Of a stretch of DNA of 64,000 nt, positions 58,864 to 64,000 are shown piece by piece. The DNA is taken from the NCBI RefSeq assembly GCF_030268685.1, contig NZ_BSRQ01000018.1, positions 62,001 to 126,000 on the forward strand. The letters are read 5' to 3'. Within the stretch, counting starts at the first letter, position 1. Every line of letters begins with the position of its first letter. The notes under the pieces are model-generated. The model was not told the DNA's origin. It made no database searches and saw only the letters and a program-made list of their open reading frames with translations. The position numbers and the translations under genes are program-made. Source of the stretch: Microtetraspora sp. NBRC 13810. GTDB taxonomy: Bacteria; Actinomycetota; Actinomycetes; Streptosporangiales; Streptosporangiaceae.

Positions 58864-60390
58864 ATGAGAAGCCCGAGAATCATCGCCCTGGCCGTGACCG
58901 CGCTGCTCCTCGCGGCGGGCTGCGGCGCCGCCGACGACGGGTCGCCGACCGGAGCCGCCCCGGGGCGCCCCGATCCCCGCGCCGAGGTCGACGTCCGGCT
59001 GCTCCTCGAACCCACCAGCCTGGACATCACCAAGGTCGCCGGTGCCGCCCTGGAGCAGATCCTGCTTGGCAACGTCTACGAGGGCCTGGTGAAGTACACC
59101 GACGACGGGAAGATCGAGCCCGGCCTCGCCGCCCTGCCCGAGGTGTCCGGCGACGGGCTGACCTACACCTTCACTCTCAACAGGGCCACCTTCCACGACG
59201 GCTCCCCGGTCACCGCCGCCGACGTCGAGGACTCCTTCGGCAAGGTCATCGCCGCCGACTCGGTCAACCCGGCCAAGGCGTCCTTCGCCTCGGTCGAGAA
59301 GGTCGAGGCCAAGGACGACACCACCGTCGTCATCACGCTGGCCCGCCGCGACACGACGTTCCTCTACGCCCTCGCCGGCCGGGGCGGGGTCGTGCTCAAG
59401 AAGGGCGCGGCCAACCGGCTCGACGACTCCGAGAACGGCACCGGCCCGTTCCGGCTGCAGAACTGGCAACGCGGCTCCACGATCACCTTCGTCCGGGACG
59501 ACGCCTACTGGGGCCAGGCCAAGGCGAAGGTCGCCAAGGTGGTGTTCCACTACATCGCGGACGAGAACACCGCGCTCAACGCGCTGCGCGCGGGCGAGAT
59601 CGACCTCTACACCGGCACCACCGGCGACAGCTACGCCGCGGTCCAGGGCGACCCCGGCTTCACCGTCACCACCGGCAACAGCAACACGATCTTCGTGCTC
59701 GCCTTCAACAACTCCCGCGGCCCGCTCAAGGACCCGCGGGTACGGCACGCCCTGCGCCGCGCGGTGGACAAGGACGGCCTGGTCACCACGCTCGGCGGCG
59801 ACCACCTCTACGCCAAGGCCGGCAGCCACACCGCGCCCACCGACCCGTGGTACGAGGACCTGACCTCGATCGACTCCTACGACCCCGCCGCCGCCAAGGC
59901 GCTGCTGGCGCAGGCGGGCCACGCCGCGGGGCTCGACCTGGAGCTGACCGTGCCCAACATCTACCCGTCCACGATGGCCGACTACATCGCCGCGCAGTAC
60001 AAGGCGGTCGGCGTCAACCTCAAGGTGAACACCGTCGAGTTCGGCGTCTGGCTGGACAAGGTCTACACGAAGGCCGACTACGACCTGTCGCTGGTCGCGC
60101 ACGTCGAGCCGCTGACCATCCTGCAGTACGCCCAGCCCGGCTACTACTGGCGCTACGACAACCCCGACGTGCGGAAGTGGACCGAGGAGGCGATCTCCGC
60201 CGGGAGCGACGCCGAGCGGGACACCCTGCTCGGGCAGGTCGCCAGGAAGATCTCCGAGGACGCCGCCGCCGACTGGGTGGTGCGCTCCCTCAGCACCAGC
60301 ATCGCCCGCCCCGGCGTGACCGGCTTCCCGAAGAACGACACCAACGCCCGGCTCGACCTGTCCGGCCTGACCGTGACCACACCACGATGA
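58864..60390 (+). CDS. peptide/solute-binding lipoprotein, SBP family 5, 508 aa
   Basis: The lipobox LLLAAGC follows MRSPRIIALAVTA. The family 5 fold (Dpp/Opp/Nik) is clear: LLLEPTSLDITKVAGAALEQ, NVYEGLVKY, FHDGSPVTAADVEDSF, and DPRVRHALRRAVDK. Ligand not predictable. It starts a five-gene ABC operon; the next start overlaps its stop (ATGA). Confidence 0.92.
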   Translation: MRSPRIIALAVTALLLAAGCGAADDGSPTGAAPGRPDPRAEVDVRLLLEPTSLDITKVAGAALEQILLGNVYEGLVKYTDDGKIEPGLAALPEVSGDGLTYTFTLNRATFHDGSPVTAADVEDSFGKVIAADSVNPAKASFASVEKVEAKDDTTVVITLARRDTTFLYALAGRGGVVLKKGAANRLDDSENGTGPFRLQNWQRGSTITFVRDDAYWGQAKAKVAKVVFHYIADENTALNALRAGEIDLYTGTTGDSYAAVQGDPGFTVTTGNSNTIFVLAFNNSRGPLKDPRVRHALRRAVDKDGLVTTLGGDHLYAKAGSHTAPTDPWYEDLTSIDSYDPAAAKALLAQAGHAAGLDLELTVPNIYPSTMADYIAAQYKAVGVNLKVNTVEFGVWLDKVYTKADYDLSLVAHVEPLTILQYAQPGYYWRYDNPDVRKWTEEAISAGSDAERDTLLGQVARKISEDAAADWVVRSLSTSIARPGVTGFPKNDTNARLDLSGLTVTTPR

Positions 60391-61340
60391 CGCCGGTCTT
60401 CCTGGTGCGGCGGCTGGGTCTCCTGGCCGCCGCCCTCTTCGGGGTCAGCCTCCTGATCTTCGTGCTGCTCCGGCTGCTCCCCGGGGACGTCGCGACGATC
60501 GTCGGCGGCGTGCAGGCCACCCCGGAGCAACTCGCCGTCCTGCGCGAACGGCTGGGCACCGACCGCCCGCTGCCCGTGCAGTACGCCGAGTGGGCGGGCG
60601 GCGTGCTCACCGGGGACTTCGGCCGTTCCATGCTCAACGGCGTCTCGGTCACCGACGAGCTCGCCCGCAAGCTCGTCGTCACCCTCCCGCTCACCCTGAC
60701 CGCCGCCGTGCTCGCCGTGGCGATCGCCGTGCCGCTCGGCGCCTACGCGGCGCTGCGGCAGCGCGCCCCGGACGGCGCGGCGGTGTCCGCGCTGGGCCAG
60801 CTCGGCGTCGCGGTGCCGACGTTCTGGATGGGCATCATGCTCTCCGTCGTCTTCGCCGTGCAGCTCCGCCTGCTGCCCGCGCAGGGCTTCCCCGCCGACG
60901 GCTGGGCCGAACCCGGCCGGGCCGCCGCGAGCCTGGTGCTCCCCGTCCTCACCCTCGCCCTGGCCCAGGCGGCCGTGCTGCTGCGCTTCGTCCGCTCGGC
61001 CACGCTGGAGGTGCTCCAGGCCGACTTCCTGCGCACCGCTCGGGCCAAGGGGCTCACCACCGGGGCGGCGCTGCTCCGCCACGGGCTGCGCAACGCCGCG
61101 ATGCCGGTGGTGTCGGTCCTCGGCATCCAGATCGCCTCGCTGATCGTCGGGGCCGTCGTCGTCGAGCAGGCGTTCAGCCTGCCGGGCGTGGGCAAGATGC
61201 TCCTCGCCGACGTGGGCAACCGCGACCTCGTCAAGGTCCAGGGCACCGTCCTGCTCCTGTCCGGCCTGGTCCTCGTCCTCGGCACCGTGATCGACATCGT
61301 CCACCGGCTGGCCGACCCCCGCCTGCGGGACACCCCATGA
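60387..61340 (+). CDS. DppB-type ABC permease, 317 aa
   Basis: Six membrane helices; family marks FVLLRLLPGDVAT at the N-terminus and ARAKGLTTGAALLRHGLRNA (EAA-like loop). Coupled on both sides by ATGA overlaps. Confidence 0.94.
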   Translation: MTPVFLVRRLGLLAAALFGVSLLIFVLLRLLPGDVATIVGGVQATPEQLAVLRERLGTDRPLPVQYAEWAGGVLTGDFGRSMLNGVSVTDELARKLVVTLPLTLTAAVLAVAIAVPLGAYAALRQRAPDGAAVSALGQLGVAVPTFWMGIMLSVVFAVQLRLLPAQGFPADGWAEPGRAAASLVLPVLTLALAQAAVLLRFVRSATLEVLQADFLRTARAKGLTTGAALLRHGLRNAAMPVVSVLGIQIASLIVGAVVVEQAFSLPGVGKMLLADVGNRDLVKVQGTVLLLSGLVLVLGTVIDIVHRLADPRLRDTP

Positions 61341-62170
61341 CCGGGGCGTTCCGGTCGCTGGTGCGCAGCCGGTCCGGGCTGCTCGGGCTGGCGCTGTCGG
61401 CCGTGGTGGTCGCGGCCACACTGGTCTCCCTGGTGTGGACGCCCTACGACCCGGGAGCCGTGGACCCGCGGGCGAGCTGGGCGCCGGTCTCCGGCGCGCA
61501 CTGGTTCGGCGCCGACCGGCTCGGCCGGGACCTGTTCAGCCTGGTCCTCGCCGGCGCCCGCACCACGCTGCTGGTGAGCCTCGCGGCCACCGTCGTCGCC
61601 GCGGTGACCGGCACGCTGCTCGCCGCCGCCGCGGCGGTCACCCCAGGCTGGGTGCGCGCCGCCGTCGGCTACGGGATCGACGTGCTCATCGCCTTCCCCA
61701 CCCTGCTGCTGGCCATGGTGCTCGTCGCCGTGCACGGCGCCTCCACGCTGACCGCCGTGCTCGCGATCGGGCTCGGCGAGGGCTTCTTCGTCGCCAGGGT
61801 CATGCGGGCCGAGATGACCCGGGTGCTCGCCGCCGACTACGTCCTCGCCGCGCGGGCCGGCGGCGCGGGCACCTGGCGCATCCTGTACGCGCACGTGCTG
61901 CCCAACGCGCTGCCCACCCTCACCGTGCTGCTCTCCCTGGTCATGGCGATCGCCGTACTCGCCGAGGCCGCCCTGTCCTACCTCGGGTATGGCGTGCCGT
62001 CCAGCACCCCCACCTGGGGCCGGATGCTGCACGACCTGCAGACCCAGCTCACGATCAGGCCGCAGGTGCTGGTGTGGCCCGGCCTCGCGATCGTGGCCAC
62101 CGTGCTCGGCTTCAACCTGCTCGGCGACGGGCTGCGCGACGCCGGCGACCCGAAGGCGAGGCGGACGTGA
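61337..62170 (+). CDS. DppC-type ABC permease, 277 aa
   Basis: Six membrane helices; HWFGADRLGRDLFSLVLAGA and ARAGGAGTWRILYAHVLPNA are the DppC signatures. It overlaps the next gene by GTGA. Confidence 0.94.
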   Translation: MTGAFRSLVRSRSGLLGLALSAVVVAATLVSLVWTPYDPGAVDPRASWAPVSGAHWFGADRLGRDLFSLVLAGARTTLLVSLAATVVAAVTGTLLAAAAAVTPGWVRAAVGYGIDVLIAFPTLLLAMVLVAVHGASTLTAVLAIGLGEGFFVARVMRAEMTRVLAADYVLAARAGGAGTWRILYAHVLPNALPTLTVLLSLVMAIAVLAEAALSYLGYGVPSSTPTWGRMLHDLQTQLTIRPQVLVWPGLAIVATVLGFNLLGDGLRDAGDPKARRT

Positions 62171-62961
62171 GACTGCTGGAGGTCGAGGACCTGACCGTGC
62201 GGTTCGGCGACTCCACCGTGGTCGCCGGGGTGCGGCTCTCGCTCGGCGCGGGGGAGCGGCTCGGGCTGATCGGCGAGTCGGGATCGGGCAAGACGCTCAC
62301 CGCGCTCGCCGTCGCCGGTCTGCTGCCCCCCGGCGCCGCCGTGACCGGCTCGGTCCGTTTCGAAGGCTCCGAACTCCTCGGCCGCCGGGAACGCGCGATC
62401 GCCCCGCTGCGCGGCGCCGGGATCGGCTTCGTCTTCCAGGAGCCGCTGACCGCGCTGAACCCGCTCATGCGGATCGGCGCGCAGATCGGCGAGCCGCTGC
62501 GCATCCATCGGGGCCTGTCCCGGCGGGCGGCGCGCGGCGCGGCGGCCGAACTGGCCGCCAGGGTCGGCCTCCCCGACCCGGAGCGGATCGTCCGCGCCTA
62601 CCCGCACCAGCTCTCCGGCGGCCAGCGGCAGCGGGTCGGGATCGCCATCGCGATCGCCGCCCGCCCCGCGCTGATCGTCGCCGACGAGCCGACCACGGCG
62701 CTGGACGTGACCGTGCAGGCCGAGATCCTCCGGCTGCTCACCGCCCTGGTCGAGGAGGAGGGCAGCGCCCTGCTGTTCATCAGCCACGACCTGGCCGTGG
62801 TCGCCCAGGTCAGCCGCCGCCTCGCCGTCATGCGGGCCGGCCGGGTCGTCGAGGAGGGCCCCACCCTGGACGTCCTGCGCGACCCGCGCGAGCCGTACAC
62901 CCGGCAGCTCGTCGCCGCGGCCAGAGCCACCAGTTGGAACCCCCAGGAGACCCCGTCGTGA
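62167..62961 (+). CDS. DppD-type ABC ATPase, 264 aa
   Basis: Walker A GESGSGKTLT, Q-loop FVFQEPLTALNP, signature LSGGQRQRVGIAIA and Walker B ALIVADEPTTALD are all intact. The zinc/iron-sulfur Cys tail seen in some DppD proteins is absent and the length is short (264 aa). Confidence 0.94.
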   Translation: MRLLEVEDLTVRFGDSTVVAGVRLSLGAGERLGLIGESGSGKTLTALAVAGLLPPGAAVTGSVRFEGSELLGRRERAIAPLRGAGIGFVFQEPLTALNPLMRIGAQIGEPLRIHRGLSRRAARGAAAELAARVGLPDPERIVRAYPHQLSGGQRQRVGIAIAIAARPALIVADEPTTALDVTVQAEILRLLTALVEEEGSALLFISHDLAVVAQVSRRLAVMRAGRVVEEGPTLDVLRDPREPYTRQLVAAARATSWNPQETPS

Positions 62962-63011
62962 ACCTGCTCACCGGACCACCCGCCGCACCGCCGCCCGGGA
63001 CGCGCACATGA
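62958..63011 (+). CDS. 17-residue coupling ORF between the two ATPase genes
   Basis: GTG at 62958 overlaps the first ATPase stop (GTGA), and its own TGA (63009-63011) overlaps the ATG of the second ATPase (ATGA). The peptide is VNLLTGPPAAPPPGTRT. It fills a 46-base gap by two exact 4-base overlaps and probably acts as a translational bridge; the peptide itself may have no function. Confidence 0.5.
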   Translation: MNLLTGPPAAPPPGTRT

Positions 63012-63856
63012 CCGCCGACACGACCGGGGACATGACCGCCGACATGGCCGCTGCCGGGCCGGACGTTCCGCTGCTGGAGGCGGTGGGGCTGCGGCGGGGG
63101 TATCCGCTGCCGCGTACCTCGCTGACCGGGCGGCGGGCCCGCAGGGAGGCGGTGCGGGACGTGAGCCTGCGCGTCGAGGAGGGCGCGGCGCTGGGCATCG
63201 TGGGCGAGTCGGGAGCCGGCAAGTCCACCCTGGTCCGGCTGCTGCTCGCGCTGGACCGGCCGGACGCGGGCACGGTCCGCTACCGGGGCAGAGAGGTGCG
63301 GCCGGGGCGGCCGTCGAGCCTGCGCTGGTTCCGGCGCGAGGCGCAGATCGTGCTCCAGGACCCGATGAGCTCGCTCGACCCGCGGATGACGGTCGCCCGC
63401 GCCGTCGCCGAGCCGCTGCGCGCCCTCGGCGTGGCCGGCGACCGGGCGGCCACCGCGGCCCGGGTGGCCGAGGTGCTGACCGCGGTCGGCCTGGAGCCGG
63501 AGATGGGCCGCCGCTACCCGCACGAGTTCTCCGGCGGGCAGCGGCAGCGGATCGCCATCGCCCGAGCCCTCGCCCCCAGGCCCCGGATCCTCGTCGGCGA
63601 CGAGCCGGTCAGCGCGCTGGACGTCTCGGTACGCGCCCAGGTGCTCGACCTGCTGGCCCGCCTCGCGGCGACGGAGGGACTCACGCTGATCGTCGTCTCG
63701 CACGACCTCGGCGTGGTCCGTCACCTGTGCGACCAGGTGCTGATCCTGCACGAGGGCGCCGTCGCCGAACACGGCCCCACCGCCAGGGTCCTCACCGACC
63801 CCGCCCACCCCTACACCCGCCGCCTCCTCGACGCCGTCCCCCGACTCCCCGTCTGA
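63008..63856 (+). CDS. DppF-type ABC ATPase, 282 aa
   Basis: Walker A GESGAGKSTL, Q-loop IVLQDPMSSLDP, signature FSGGQRQRIAIARAL and Walker B RILVGDEPVSALD. ATG at 63008; residues 1-20 (rich in Thr, Asp and Met) are poorly conserved, and a later start is possible. Last gene of the operon. Confidence 0.94.
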   Translation: MTADTTGDMTADMAAAGPDVPLLEAVGLRRGYPLPRTSLTGRRARREAVRDVSLRVEEGAALGIVGESGAGKSTLVRLLLALDRPDAGTVRYRGREVRPGRPSSLRWFRREAQIVLQDPMSSLDPRMTVARAVAEPLRALGVAGDRAATAARVAEVLTAVGLEPEMGRRYPHEFSGGQRQRIAIARALAPRPRILVGDEPVSALDVSVRAQVLDLLARLAATEGLTLIVVSHDLGVVRHLCDQVLILHEGAVAEHGPTARVLTDPAHPYTRRLLDAVPRLPV

Positions 63857-63919
63857 CTGCGGGACGGAAAACCCAGTAAGTTGATCACTTTGGGGGATCG
63901 CGGTCTGAGGAGAAGGTTC

Positions 63920-64000
63920 GTGAAGAGAGTTCAAGGCATCGGGTTCGCACTCGTGGCGCTGGCGCTGGTGAGCGGCTGCGGCGGTGGCGGCGAGACGGCC
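63920..64000 (+). CDS. N-terminus of a lipoprotein, cut by the window edge
   Basis: GTG at 63920 has GAGGAGAAGG before it. The 27 visible residues are MKRVQGIGFALVALALVSGC then Gly-rich, a typical lipoprotein signal with lipobox VSGC. A further solute-binding protein is likely but cannot be shown. Confidence 0.75.
   Translation, partial: MKRVQGIGFALVALALVSGCGGGGETA

Overview
The window is high-GC DNA with the codon habits of a filamentous actinomycete (frequent GTG starts, GC-rich hairpins with short T runs, many 4-base gene overlaps). The gene content fits a Streptosporangiales- or Streptomyces-like soil organism: a glgC/glgM-type glycogen pair, a CU044_5270-family protein beside an ECF sigma factor, an AA10-CBM2 cellulose oxygenase, an F420-type oxidoreductase and a B12-riboswitch-controlled class Ia ribonucleotide reductase. 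The order is my inference; the phylum is near certain.

Layout. 1-2250 is an unrecognised, lower-GC stretch with hypothetical genes and a repeated AGTAG motif. 2253-2707 is a tRNA operon (Gly-Cys-Gly-Val order on the minus strand) with its terminator. 2781-10406 holds a secreted peptidoglycan amidase, glmS behind a small coupled gene, a cytochrome P450 and a Tat-type lipoprotein. 10443-14006 is a cobalamin riboswitch followed by nrdA-nrdB, then an MscS channel, a repeat-rich membrane protein and a lipoprotein. 17738-23607 carries glgC and a glgM/glgA-type glycosyltransferase in the divergent order known from mycobacteria. Here the pair is split by a 2.4 kb insert: an XRE-TPR regulator divergent from three translationally coupled small genes. 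23614-29672 has an Nramp-like transporter behind a Crp-type site, a metallo-beta-lactamase-fold hydrolase, a serine-hydrolase lipoprotein with a minisatellite, a GNAT/F420 pair, and ohr/ohrR around an AATT-type operator. 29698-32191 is a tryptophan-catabolism group: a kynurenine-formamidase-like hydrolase with an extra N-terminal domain, an Lrp/AsnC regulator and a tryptophan 2,3-dioxygenase. 32313-33649 has an orphan CebR/CelR-type operator and the AA10-CBM2 LPMO. 33959-38908 is an ECF sigma / CU044_5270 / S8 protease operon. 39147-44264 is a complete hexitol-type PTS operon (DeoR, PfkB kinase, EIIC, EIIB, EIIA, dehydrogenase, HPr).

The most striking region is 44420-58220. Five methionine-salvage enzymes (mtnD, mtnK, mtnB, mtnC, mtnA) and a nucleoside hydrolase are interlocked with two complete ABC importers: an RbsB-type system coupled to mtnK and a BMP/Nup-type nucleoside system coupled to mtnA. 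Nine of the ten gene junctions in its two transport operons are exact 4-base stop/start overlaps. The operons converge on one hairpin. I read it as an uptake-plus-salvage system for exogenous methylthioribose and methylthioadenosine or other nucleosides, with the hydrolase as candidate nucleosidase. The window ends with a cupin gene, a five-gene Dpp-type peptide ABC operon containing a 17-codon coupling ORF, and the start of another lipoprotein gene.
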